A DNA stretch of 64,000 bases. Origin: Pycnopodia helianthoides. Taxonomy: Eukaryota; Echinodermata; Asteroidea; Forcipulatida; Asteriidae. Location of the stretch: positions 13,425,564-13,489,563 of the forward strand of contig CM063259.1 in assembly GCA_032158295.1 (NCBI GenBank), in the 5' to 3' direction. Shown here in pieces: positions 53,661 through 63,320 of this stretch. The stretch's first letter is position 1. Each line of letters opens with the position of its first letter. The position numbers and the translations under genes were made by a program. Under the pieces are notes generated by a model. That model was not told the origin of the DNA. It was given only the letters and a program-made list of their open reading frames with translations, and ran no database searches.

Positions 53661-54905
53661 AAAACTAAAACTTAATCTTGACAACTGTCAATGTTGTGAA
53701 GTCATAATCGATGTGTATTGAAAAAATTCCAAAGGTTTTAACCCCCCTGGCATCTGATTGTTAGAATCAGTTAAAGAAATGGACTGCTCAGAAACATTTT
53801 TATTTTAGGAATTAATTTGGCGCTGGTAACCTCTTTCACCGCAAGGATTTTGTTACCTTTTTTATATTTATACGATAGCCACAAGATATATGTTGAAATA
53901 GGAGCCCCGGTCCTTATGCAGCTCGGGGGGCTTGTTGGATTTTGACTGAACGTCTGTAACTGAAGTAGAACACTGTCACTTTCGGTTTTTGTTGACTTGA
54001 AATGTTACTATGTGTTACAAGCTCGGGGAACATTCCATTCCGCTCTGCATGTAGAGTTTGGGTCTTAATGACGGACGTTTCGAAGTCATCGACCCATACT
54101 CCCCTCCCATGCTGGTCCTTGAAATAATCCCGAGCCATTGTGTTACGCTTCGTGTATGTCTACATTTTTAAATGTAGGTCATATAGCCATTGTTCATGTG
54201 CCTACAGTATCATTGATTTATTTTTTATTTTTCAAACGACAATACCAAATGAAGGTTAGCTGGATTAAATTTTGTCCCCCGTTATTTTATTATTTTATTT
54301 CACTCCAAAAGTTCCATGAATTGCACACAAAAGAGAAACATTCAAATAATTTATTTATTTTTTAAAATATGGAGAAGGCTAGACTGAGGAGGGAAATGTA
54401 AATTTTACTATAACCAATAATTTCAGTCTGCAAATAAAATTACTTCTACAAGGTTGAGACAGGCAGTATACATAAGAAGAAATTTCATAAAACGTACACA
54501 TGTTTTTGGTTTTGAAGGTGTGGCTTGTGCTTGGATGGCCATGTGGGGTTGGAATGGGGGGCGATTCATGTGGCGACGCCCCCATTGTCATGGTCTAGTC
54601 AGAACGGCCGCACAGTGCCAAAATGTCTGACGAAAGTCCCAACATGAGTAAAAAAAAAAAACTGCCGCCGTTTGTATCGGTGCTGTGAGTTTATTGTACG
54701 GCCGCTGTGCTTTGATTTGTAGAGGAGATGAAAGTGTCATGTGCATTATCCGTGATGTGGGTGCCATTGATGGAAGTTCCGGGGGGGGAGGGAGGGGGGG
54801 GGGGGGGGAGGGGATTTCAATGAATGATTCTTTTGCTGGATTTAAAATTTGTCCGTTGCTGGATTCCATGGGAAAGGACATCGTTGGTTTTCTGGAAGAG
54901 TTAAC
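53661..54905. other. Intron sequence, nothing recognised
   Basis: AT-rich; poly-G tracts at 54781-54812 create Gly-rich and Pro-rich shadow frames on the two strands (54588-54909). No exon recognised. Confidence 0.4.
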
Positions 54906-55295
54906 TTAAAGGAACATTACAGAATTGGTCTTTGCTAACAAAACAGTTGCTGGCAGCGTGAGCACTTTATGTATCCACCATGTACACAAACTGACAAACC
55001 TGTTCGAAGTTTGAGATCAATCGGCCATCTGGGTCACGAGAAAATAGTGAAAAACCGATTACACGTTTGCATGAAATCATATAGCTTCCACAAATGAATA
55101 AAACGCTCACCGGGCGATAAACTCCAATCGGAAAATTAGTTTATTCATTTCTCATCAAATGTGGCATTTCAGACAGAAATATTTCAAGGGATGTTTTCTA
55201 CTATCATCATCATTAGTAAGTTTTATGTAAATCTGTGATCAAAAAGTATACTTTACAAGTTTTGTTTCTTACCAAATTCTGTAATGTTCCTTTAA
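54906..55295 (+). mobile_element. TTAA-type MITE, B family
   Basis: TTAAAGGAACATTACAGAAT to TTCTGTAATGTTCCTTTAA, with an 8-bp deletion inside CATTAGACCGTGTAAG. Confidence 0.9.
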
Positions 55296-55324
55296 TTCTG
55301 TTAAAGAAAAAACTGTGAGTCTTG

Positions 55325-55535
55325 TACGCACCAAAACATTTAGAGGAATAAATGTTTATTCGGTTTGCGGTAACACCATGTGTACATCTACATTGTACTT
55401 TGCTGTGTAGATTTTGTTCTTTAGAGAACTTGTCTTGCTATTTGTTCTACTACCGCTGAGTAGATTTTTAGAATTCGGGAGACTTCTCAGTTCTGAAAAA
55501 AAAACTGTCCTGCTTATTAACTATTACCTGGGGCG
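55325..55535 (-). mobile_element. K-family repeat, reverse copy
   Basis: Minus-strand match to 52385-52598 (GGTTTGCGGTAACACCATGT, AGAGAACTTGTCTTGCTATT, GACTTCTCAGTTCTGAAA on the + strand). The + frame 55414-55605 lies over it and is a shadow. Confidence 0.6.
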
Positions 55536-55994
55536 GAAGGTAGGAAATCGGCCTGGACTACTACTTTCGCTTAGTGGATCGGGGGGGACTTCTCGTAATT
55601 TTTAGGAGAATCTTGTACATTTCCTGAACGAGTCAAGGAAAAACAAAAATCGCTCACTGAATTGTTCACCTACTTGCGCAGTCGAGCATCTGCACCTCGA
55701 GTCCATTCTTGGTGCTCTCTTGATCAGAGGCAGTGATCCTATGAACGTTGGTCAGTAATTACTTCAGGGAGAGTTGTAGCAGTCACAGGCGAAAATTTTG
55801 CTCGAGCAATAATTTCCTCATCTCCACAAGAATGGAATGGGTGCACCGGTATTGAGTGATGGTGTGTGTGTGTGTTCCATTTACTGATGGCCGAGACAGG
55901 ATGTCGTCCATACTGTGCTCTGTGATTGATTTACTTTTGACACGAAGTTTCATTTCCCACATGTGAGCAACGAAATGCTGCCTCTTGGATTTTA
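55536..55994. other. Intron sequence, nothing recognised
   Basis: GT microsatellite at 55861-55874. No exon recognised. Confidence 0.35.
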
Positions 55995-56345
55995 AAGGGT
56001 GTCGTGGCCAGTTGGTTAAGAGCGTCGGATTCAAGTTCTGTTGGTTGAGTCATCGGGGTGTGGGGTTCGAATCCCGGTCATGACACTTGTGCCCTTGAGC
56101 AAGATGCTTTACTATAACTGCTCCCCTTCCACCCAGGGGGTATAAAGGGGTACCTGCGAGGGTAGAGGTTGATATTGTGTTTGAAAAAGCCTTCTGAGCG
56201 CCACGGCAGTCTGGGCTGTATACTCCCCAGGGAGCTGAGAAAGATTACAGGAATGCTATTGGCCAATGACCAGGGCACTAATGTAAAGCCCATTGATATG
56301 CTATTGTAAAAATGCGCTATATAAGAACTAGTTATTTAAAAAAAA
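55995..56345 (+). mobile_element. SINE1 with tRNA-Leu(CAA)-like head
   Basis: Head 55997-56086: GTCGTGGCCAGTTGGTTAAG (A box region), anticodon arm word GGATTCAAGTTCTG, an extra arm, GGGGTTCGAATCCCGG (B box) and closing TGACAC that pairs with GTGTCG. The body holds TGTGCCCTTGAGCAAGATGC and GGGTATAAAGGGGTACCTGC. The end is GCGCTATATAAGAACTAGTT and poly-A. The anticodon word and extra arm point to a tRNA-Leu(CAA) ancestor. Confidence 0.85.
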
Positions 56346-56442
56346 CAAATTTTGTTGTTGGGTTGTATGGAAGAGGTGATTCATTGCCACTCCTAGTTTT
56401 CAACAACTTTCATCCAATGAGATGGTCTTGTTTGCGAACGAC

Positions 56443-56638
56443 CTTTGAAGGTTGTTGTACGGGATCGGTGTGAGCTGACAAAATAGTCGCAGACAGTGTG
56501 CGTGTTTTGTGTGATCAACCGTATACATGAGATAACAAACTTGTTTAAAATTTGGGCTTAATCTGTTGTGTGAGTCGGGAGAAAATAGTTTTTAAAAAAA
56601 CAAGCACAATTTTCAGCGGGTAAACTCATTGTCTTTAA
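56443..56638 (+). mobile_element. TTAA-type MITE, short family
   Basis: Starts TTGAAGGTTGTTGTACGGG and ends TCATTGTCTTTAA. Shares ACAAAATAGTCGCAGACAGT and AATTTGGGCTTAATCTGTTG with 52599. Its last TTAA is the first TTAA of the B element that follows. Confidence 0.65.
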
Positions 56639-57029
56639 AGGAACATTACAGAATTGGTAAGAAAAAAACTTCGTAAAATATACTTTTTGATCACAGATTT
56701 ACATAAACTTACACGGTCTAATGATGATGATAGTAGAAAACATTCCTTGAAATATTTCTGTCTGAAATGCCATATTTGATGAGAAATGAATAAACAAATT
56801 TTCCGATTGGAGTTTATCGCTCAGTGAGCGTTTTATTCATTTGTTGAATCTATATGATTTCATGCAAAATGTGTAATCGGTTTTTCACTATTTTCTCGTG
56901 ACCCAGATGGCCGATCGAATCTCAACTTCTACAGGTTTGCCAGTTTATGTATATGGTGGATTACATAAAGTGCTTACACTGCCAGCAACTGTTTTGTTAG
57001 CAAAAACCAATTCTGTAATGTTCCTTTAA
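56635..57029 (-). mobile_element. TTAA-type MITE, B family, reverse copy
   Basis: Full-length B element in reverse: TTAAAGGAACATTACAGAAT at 56635 and CTGTAATGTTCCTTTAA at 57029, with GTGACCCAGATGGCCGATCG inside. Confidence 0.9.
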
Positions 57030-57944
57030 TTTTGGCCAAAAAATTTTGACAAAAGTATTTGGACAAAAAATGCACTTGTAGGCTATCATACAAAGCTTTT
57101 TTAGTGCACCATTTTAATTAGAGGTGAGAGCCTTTTGTTAATTATTTGTTACCCCCATTTTCATAAGCACTCTATCTAATCATGTCTATTGGAGAAGAAG
57201 AAAAAATGACCTTGGAGCCCCCCCCCCCTCTTTAAAGTTATGCGGCTTGTAATATTCCTGTTGTGTTTCAAATTGTTAGCGTGCGAGTCTGTCATGACAC
57301 AGTCTGGATACACTGAAGATTGATTACTAGGGACCGACATCAAGGGGACTGCGACGGTAAAAACATAAAAAAAAACAAAAAAACTACGCACACACACGTA
57401 TCTAGACAAGCAGCGACGGGGACCGGCCCAAACTTTGTATCACTATGCACTGATGAGAATGCTGATGCATTATTGAAAGGACCCTTAAGGAATTCTCTGG
57501 CTTCCACTGGGGGGTTGTTTGTGGAGTGTCGTTTATTCTCTCGGCCCGGACTCTGTAAACCTGTACTAGAGAGAGAGAGAGAGAGAGAGAGAGACGTAGA
57601 ATCATGGAGTGATGCTTTCCTACCCTCTCTCTCTCCCTCTCCCCCCCCCCCCCCCCCCGACTGCATTATCTGTGATCCATGCATAAAATGCAAACTGCAC
57701 AATTTGCAAGTTGAGGGTATCACATAAGGGGATGCCTGGATGGGTGTCAATTGCCAGTTAATGAACTCTGCATGGACGGGCCATTTCATGTCAATACACT
57801 CGCTACTTCACCCGGTGCACATCAAGAAGATGTGGTGCTTTTTTCGTGGCAAAACCCAAATCAAGGTTTAGGCACTCATCGAATTAGTATACAACTAGTG
57901 AATATTTTGAGTGTAATGGAGGACTTTTTTAATTTTTATGTAAT
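57030..57944. other. Intron sequence with GA and poly-C tracts
   Basis: GA run at 57569-57593 and poly-C at 57639-57658. The overlapping frames 57320-57789 run through both and are shadows. Confidence 0.5.
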
Positions 57945-58137
57945 GGGCCCAATTTCATAGTGCTTCTTAAGCATGAAAAGCAGCTAAGCACAACGAAAAT
58001 TATGCTTACCTGAATAAGGTCACCAGCCAAAATACCATGTCACACGTACAATCTGTGACTGGTATCCTGCTTATTTTTGCTTAGCAGAATATTTTAAAGC
58101 CATATTTTCTGCTTTAGCAGCTCTATGAAATCGGGCC
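57945..58137 (+). mobile_element. A-family MITE, short subfamily
   Basis: GGGCCCAATTTCATAGTGC to GCAGCTCTATGAAATCGGGC, with GTCACCAGCCAAAATACC inside. Confidence 0.85.
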
Positions 58138-59379
58138 ATGGTCTGGAGTTGAGTTGTGAACACAATTCCATCTTTCGGTGAATACACATATTTGTACCAG
58201 TGCAGGAATGCAAAACATTTATTATTTGTTTTTGTATTTAACACCCAAGTAAGATCTTTGTCGTTTGATTCGAGGATGAAACTAACGTGAGAATAGGCAA
58301 GAATGAACAAGACTGTATTCTGGCATCCACTTTGAGGTTTGATTTGAGGATAAAACTAACCTAAGAGTGAGCAAGAATGAACAAGACTGTACTGGTGTGC
58401 ATAACGCCATGGTAAAAAGAGGACGGATAGAAAATGCACAGCTTATGGCGTCGGCCATGAACTGGTCTGATCAATGAATGCCATGTGACCTACATTCCTC
58501 CAATCAAACGACAGGGATCTGCCTGGGTGTTGTATACATGAGAGTAAGAGCTTTTAAATAACGCCTAATTACGGCCTAATTAAAGCCGTTCTTTCTCAGC
58601 ATATGTTTAAGGACACCACGTCGCATTGATGTTGAGCATTGTGCGATTTGAGGCACGGCATGCACAGTTTCAATTCGCGGTGACTTCCTCCACGTCAAGT
58701 GCCGATGATGTCACGAAAGAAGTGTCCCTGGATCTCCCTGTCCTTCAGGCATGTAAATGTTTCATCTGTCCGTCAAAAAAAAGCCAGTGTCCCTGCGGAG
58801 AAATGTCCACATAGGTCAAATGATCACGACCTCCGTGGGGCTCAACACCACGGTGTTCTATTTACTATCATCGCTCACCCCGCTAAACCAAGTATCGTAA
58901 ACAAAAATAACGGTTGAATTTGTCTGAAAATATTTTCTTCAAACGTACACCGCCATCGTCACCTAGATTTCTACGGCTTCCCTTCTTTGAGCTGTGTACA
59001 CTTTGTGCCTGCAGGAAGTCCAGACTGTGTGGCTCTTTCATGAGCATGTGACATCATGAGTAACATTGTCTTGGTTCGTGGAGTGTGGTCGAAGGGACAT
59101 TTTGATTAAGTTCTGAATGAGTTACTTCCCGTTTTAGGGGGCGCTTTCCCGTGGCAGTTATAACAAGTTGACAATCAGACCTCATGGCACCTGCATCCCC
59201 CGCAACAATGGAAGCGGGATTACGGCGTATGGCAGCAACGGAAATTCGGGACAATGTTTTATTATTATTTCGGAGAAATCTTCATGTGGATGTACTATGT
59301 GTGTGTGGGCTGATAGAGTAAACCATGAGTTGATACTGCCTGGTGATCTTGAGTGTTTTGTCGGCCTGAAGCCAGTGAC
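58138..59379. other. Intron sequence, mostly unique
   Basis: 58300-58400 has a short direct repeat (GGATGAAACTAAC..GAGTGAGCAAGAATGAACAAG / GAATAGGCAAGAATGAACAAG). No exon recognised. The candidate homeodomain-site cluster is listed separately. Confidence 0.4.
58555..58600. promoter_or_regulatory. Candidate homeodomain-site cluster
   Basis: TTTAAATAACGCC, CCTAATTACGG and CCTAATTAAAGCC within 45 bp give two TAATTA cores spaced 12 bp in the same orientation. Non-repetitive here. Motif-level inference only. Confidence 0.2.
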
Positions 59380-59965
59380 TTCAGACTTGAGTCAGATTTT
59401 TTGAGAGTGACTTGCAGTTGAACTGACTTGATTTGATAGCGACTTGATTTGAGACAAAAATGAGTTGAGACTTGATTTGATTCAGGACGAGAAAGAATTT
59501 GAGACTTGACTTGAATTGGGAAAATAATTATTTGAGAATTCACTTGATCTGGGACAGCAATTATTGGAGAATTTACTTGATTTGCGACAAAAGTGATTTG
59601 AGACTTAACTTGGGACAAAAGTGGTTTGAGACTGACTTGACTTGAGACAAAATATATTTTAGACTTAGCTTGATTTAGGACACAAAACGATTTGAGCCTT
59701 GTCTTGAGTAGGGACCAACAAAGGTTTTAAACTTGACTTGGAGACAAAAATGATTTGGAAGTAACTTGATTTGAGACTTGATTTGAGTTGGGAAATTTTT
59801 TTTTTTTGAGACTTGATTGGGGACAAAAATTGTGTGAGACTTAACTTGGCGCAAAAATTATTAAGTGCTGGGAACAAAAATGACTGGCAACAAAATTGAT
59901 TTGAGAATTGACTGGGAACAAAAGTTATTTGAGACTTGACTTTGGATAAAAAATGAATTTAGATT
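59380..59965 (+). repeat. Diverged tandem array around ACTTGA/GAGACAAAAA
   Basis: Words such as TTTGAGACTTGACTTG and GGGACAAAAATGATT recur every 30-45 bp. The Gln/Ser/Val-rich minus-strand frames (59295-59877) arise from it. Confidence 0.85.
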
Positions 59966-60984
59966 TTTTACTTTGATGAAAATTGTTCAGCGTGCTCTTT
60001 AATCCTCCATGCTCCAGTATCCCATCATTAACCAAATCCGATCATGTTATCCTGACAGAAGAAAATTACTCCCATGTCAATTTATTAAGAGTAAGGTTAA
60101 AAAAATGTTTAACTTATTGATAAAAAAAAAAGGTTTAACAGACACGTAAATAATCTGAGATATTAGTCACGGAGTGATTAATCGTGCCGTCAATATACAT
60201 GGACGGTGGTGAATTATGAGGGACATTTATGCTAATACATCCAACCAACCAACCCCCCCCCCCCATTAAAGTTTTCATTTCATCTAATGAGACATCGTTT
60301 CATGATTGATGCTTTTATGATCGGAGAGATTACAAATTAGCGAGGGAGAAGTGCCCGGGTAAACTCGGGGAAACTAACGTCGTGGTTTATCCACGGTGTA
60401 TCTTTCTCTCTCTCTCTCTTAGTGACTGAGTGGTTTGACTGTGTGTATATAATGCCCTGCAGTTGTTATTACAGATTGGCAAGAAACACTAAACTGCCGT
60501 TATGGCCTTGCGGGGTCCCAGAGCCAGTGTGGGCCTGACTTTGAATTTTGTTTTAAAAACAAAAATGTGTACACATAAGCCGTGCTGTGAAAACAGAGCC
60601 CCCCCCTTTGCGTGTGGCATCGCAGTACCCGAACAGTGCCCTCACTGGGGGGGTCAAAGGAAGACCTATCGTGGGCTGAGAGTTGCGCGTAGCGCTTAGT
60701 GTCCGTTGTTTGACCGGGGTGATGGTGGCCTACGCAAGTGGTCTGTTGACTAGCTTCAGTTTAAAGTTATAGATTATAAAATGTATAGGTGCCAGAGAAA
60801 AGGTTTATCTGTCGATGGAAATAGTACTTTGGGGACCGCCTAAATCACTATTGCTTTATATTGATTGCCGCACGAGAACCTTGACAAGATTAAAAAAAAA
60901 TTTTCGCTGAAAAATCATGAAAATAGGAGCATCTAATGTAATGAATTTTTTTACCGGTTGGCTGGATGATGGAATGCTAATTGG
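59966..60984. other. Intron sequence, nothing recognised
   Basis: CT run at 60403-60418. The block GCTGAGAGTTGCGCGTAGCG at 60676 matches the loop of the inverted-repeat element at 37629. No exon recognised. Confidence 0.4.
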
Positions 60985-61290
60985 GTGTTGTGCTGTGGCC
61001 GAGAAGTCAAGTGCACCGGACTCGAGCTCTGGTGTTTCTGATCAGCAGAGTGTTGGGTTGGAGTCCCGGTCTCGACACTTGGGTCCTCGAGCAAGAAACT
61101 TCACCATTATTGCTTCGTCCTTCGGATGGGGCATAAAGCCGTAGGTCTAGTGTGTTGTGCAATGCTCGTAAAAGAACCCAGTTACACCTTTCGCTTAGAG
61201 AAGGGGGTTTGTGGCATGGCTGGCTGCAGATTGCCCCCGCATCACCTTGTAAACCTTTATAAGGTGCTACATAAATGGGTCTCATAATTC
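60985..61290 (+). mobile_element. SINE with class II tRNA-like head
   Basis: Head at 60988-61080: TGTGGCCGAGAAGTCAAGTG (A box region), GGACTCGAGCTCTGG anticodon arm, extra arm, GGTTGGAGTCCCGG (B box), GTCTCGACAC. Body with CTTGGGTCCTCGAGCAAG and GGGCATAAAGCC. Tail GGTGCTACATAAATGGGTC. Related to SINE1 but distinct in body and anticodon arm. Confidence 0.7.
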
Positions 61291-61673
61291 AAAAACTAAA
61301 AAAAAAATAACCTGTCTTAAAACAATTTTAATAATAAGAACTAGTTCTTATTATTGACTGAGAGGGCGAACTCGACAGATATGTTCACGGTTCACGCCCG
61401 CAAAACCCAATAATGTTTCAAACCTTTGGCATAGATACACAAATAGTTTTGTCATGCAAAATGTATTTAGGTTAACCTTAAGGGCAGAACAGACGAGATG
61501 ATGTGGCAGTGCCCGATTTAGACACTAGCTCAAGGTTCAAACACTAGTCAAGAGTGCTGCGGGGCTAGTCCAACTTGCTTCTAAAGCAGCTTTGGAGAGG
61601 GGGGGGGGGGGAAGCTAATCAGTAATATAATCATCGTGCAACGTTTATTTCACATAAAACAATCACACTGCGC
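61291..61673. other. Intron sequence, nothing recognised
   Basis: A short inverted pair AATAATAAGAACTAGTTCTTATTATT at 61330-61356 (reported by its halves AATAATAAGAAC / GTTCTTATTATT). Otherwise unassigned, with poly-G at 61598. Confidence 0.45.
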
Positions 61674-62127
61674 AGGGCTCGATACTAGGGGTGGGGGGGG
61701 GAATCCACAAGACCACAGGGCTTGTAGCTCATCATGTTTACTGGGACTGCATTTTTTTTTAATAAGACCAGAATCAAAATGAGAAACACATTTCGTGACA
61801 CAATTTAACATGCATTGGACTGTTTTTTTTTTTTATTTGATTAAGCACTGAGACACGTAAGAGAAGATTGATCTCATTTGTCTCTCTGGGTATTAAGTCT
61901 ACTTCATTCCTCAACAGAATTGAAAGTGAATTTGATCAGACTCAAAAGTCAACATTTGAACATAGTTTGTTCAAGATGTTACACAGTGAGGTGTTATTCT
62001 TCATTAATATTCAATTAAAAGACACAAGGCCGCCGGACTTGTCCGGTCATAAATTGACTGCCCCCCCCCCCACGACACTAAAACGTCTGGCCTCGGGGCC
62101 AGCCGTCCAGTGTAAAACTCGAGCCCT
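61674..62127 (-). mobile_element. H-family element, full length
   Basis: AGGGCTCGATACTAGG at the left and GTGTAAAACTCGAGCCCT at the right: inverted ends AGGGCTCGA / TCGAGCCCT. Shares long identical blocks with 51389-51829. Confidence 0.85.
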
Positions 62128-62213
62128 GCTGCGGGCAACATTTATGTGGGCTGGGCTGGCCATCTTTATGTCTTAGGGAGCTCATCAATGGGGGGAAAAA
62201 AAAAACATCAACA

Positions 62214-62524
62214 GTGGATTTCCCTCCCGACTTCCAACAAATATTTAGCTACCACAATATTTGGAATGTACGCTTGGAAAATCATCACGTTCTGGATGTG
62301 GGAATTTTTACACACAATGTTTTCCGCCGGACAAATCAGTGCTTGACAGTTCTGCGCCGTGAGCAGGGGGTACACATCGCCGGGGAAGAAGAAGACGGTG
62401 TGTCAACAATCGAGGAGGCCTCGGCACTAATTGAAAAACGGTCGCGTTTTTTAATTCATGCGTACATGGAGGAGGATAATTCATCTTCCCTTAATCCTTT
62501 TGGATTCCCCAATGGGGCAGCGTA
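62214..62524 (+). other. Unassigned ORF ending near a donor-like GTAAGA
   Basis: Open frame of 103 codons in which the last half is Glu- and Ser-rich (EEEDGVSTIEEASALIEKRS, then LIHAYMEEDNSSS). GCAGC|GTAAGA at 62519-62527 could be a splice donor. Internal AG acceptors are present (for example at 62350). I do not recognise the family and it is not CASK. Not related to repeats in the window. It may be an exon, part of an unlisted transposon gene, or chance. Confidence 0.2.
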
Positions 62525-62527
62525 AGA

Positions 62528-63099
62528 AATTAGGAAAAAAAAAGGACATGAGTCTGAAAGCCGAGGGAAACCGCTTCTCTTCTATTGCTGTTTGGTTTCC
62601 TTCTCATTTTCTCTAGCTCTCTCATTTGTTTATCTTAGTATTATGTATTGATTTTCAAGTTAACCCTCTTAGTCTTACAATTCTTGCCGAGATGTAAAGT
62701 TCTTTTCGAGCTGATGTTTTGTTTTTTGTTTGTTCTATCTTAAAGGAATGTTATGTCCGAATTGGCAGGTATGGTTATGGCTAGGGCTAGGGCTGGATCG
62801 CCGCGGCATCGTGCATTGGAGTATATAGGACGGCCTTGGCAACACCCTTAGCAACAGCCGTAGCCATAGGCAGCCAATTCGGAGGCGGCCATACTTTCCA
62901 AAATTGTTTAGTGGCCTCATGTTTGAAACTCAGCAGAGTCTTTGTCAGACAATGCCAAGAGGCTAAAAATAACGTAAATGGGATATTTCTTCTTCTGTGT
63001 TTGGAAAAGTTTTCTCCATCCTAAAAAACCTCAACCCATCCAACCGACCAGTGACAATTTACAACAGATTCATTTTAATACTTCGACAAACTGTTTGTG
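62528..63099. other. Intron sequence with a short inverted repeat
   Basis: ATGTCCGAATTGGCAGGTATGG-like left (62752) and GGCAGCCAATTCGGAGG right (62868) give a loose inverted pair around GGCTAGGGCTAGGGCT. Read by halves only: CCGAATTGGC / GCCAATTCGG. Otherwise unassigned. Confidence 0.4.
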
Positions 63100-63320
63100 T
63101 TTTGACAGCTTGGATTTTGTGCTTGTTTATACTATAGTTTACTTACAGCACCTTGCAGACTGTCACATGGTGCTGTGTAAATAAATGGGTCTTATATTTT
63201 GGACAAACCTTCCCATACATACCCTGAAGGAAAAAAAAAATTAACGAGCGCTTTGAGACGCCCTCGGGTGTGATAAAGCGCTGAATAAGATCTGTGTATA
63301 GTTATCATCATTAGTCAAAA
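63100..63320 (+). mobile_element. SINE/LINE 3' tails
   Basis: GGTGCTGTGTAAATAAATGG (63170) is the tail type seen at 61263. GAGCGCTTTGAGACGCC..AAAGCGCTGAATAAG (63246-63290) is another LINE-like tail. Heads were not recognised. Confidence 0.45.

Noticed and set aside
54588..54909. Pro-rich/Gly-rich opposing frames
   Set aside because: They come from a poly-G tract and have no other support.
55414..55605. 63-codon + frame (MFFRELVLLF...)
   Set aside because: It lies over the reverse K-family repeat; the same peptide appears on the minus strand at 52293-52502.
55665..55760. Possible L27-like exon (EHLHLESILG)
   Set aside because: A superficial likeness to the CASK L27-1 end; no proper donor follows and it lies downstream of the L27-2 exon, so order is wrong.
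55997..56086. Functional tRNA-Leu gene
   Set aside because: The head is followed by a body and tail shared with another copy; it is a SINE, although the fold is still recognisable.
57320..57789. Overlapping 135- and 149-codon frames
   Set aside because: They cross a GA run and a poly-C tract, with Ser/Leu and Gly runs as a result; no domain is recognisable.
59295..59877. Minus-strand Ser/Gln/Val-rich protein
   Set aside because: Explained by a decayed tandem array.
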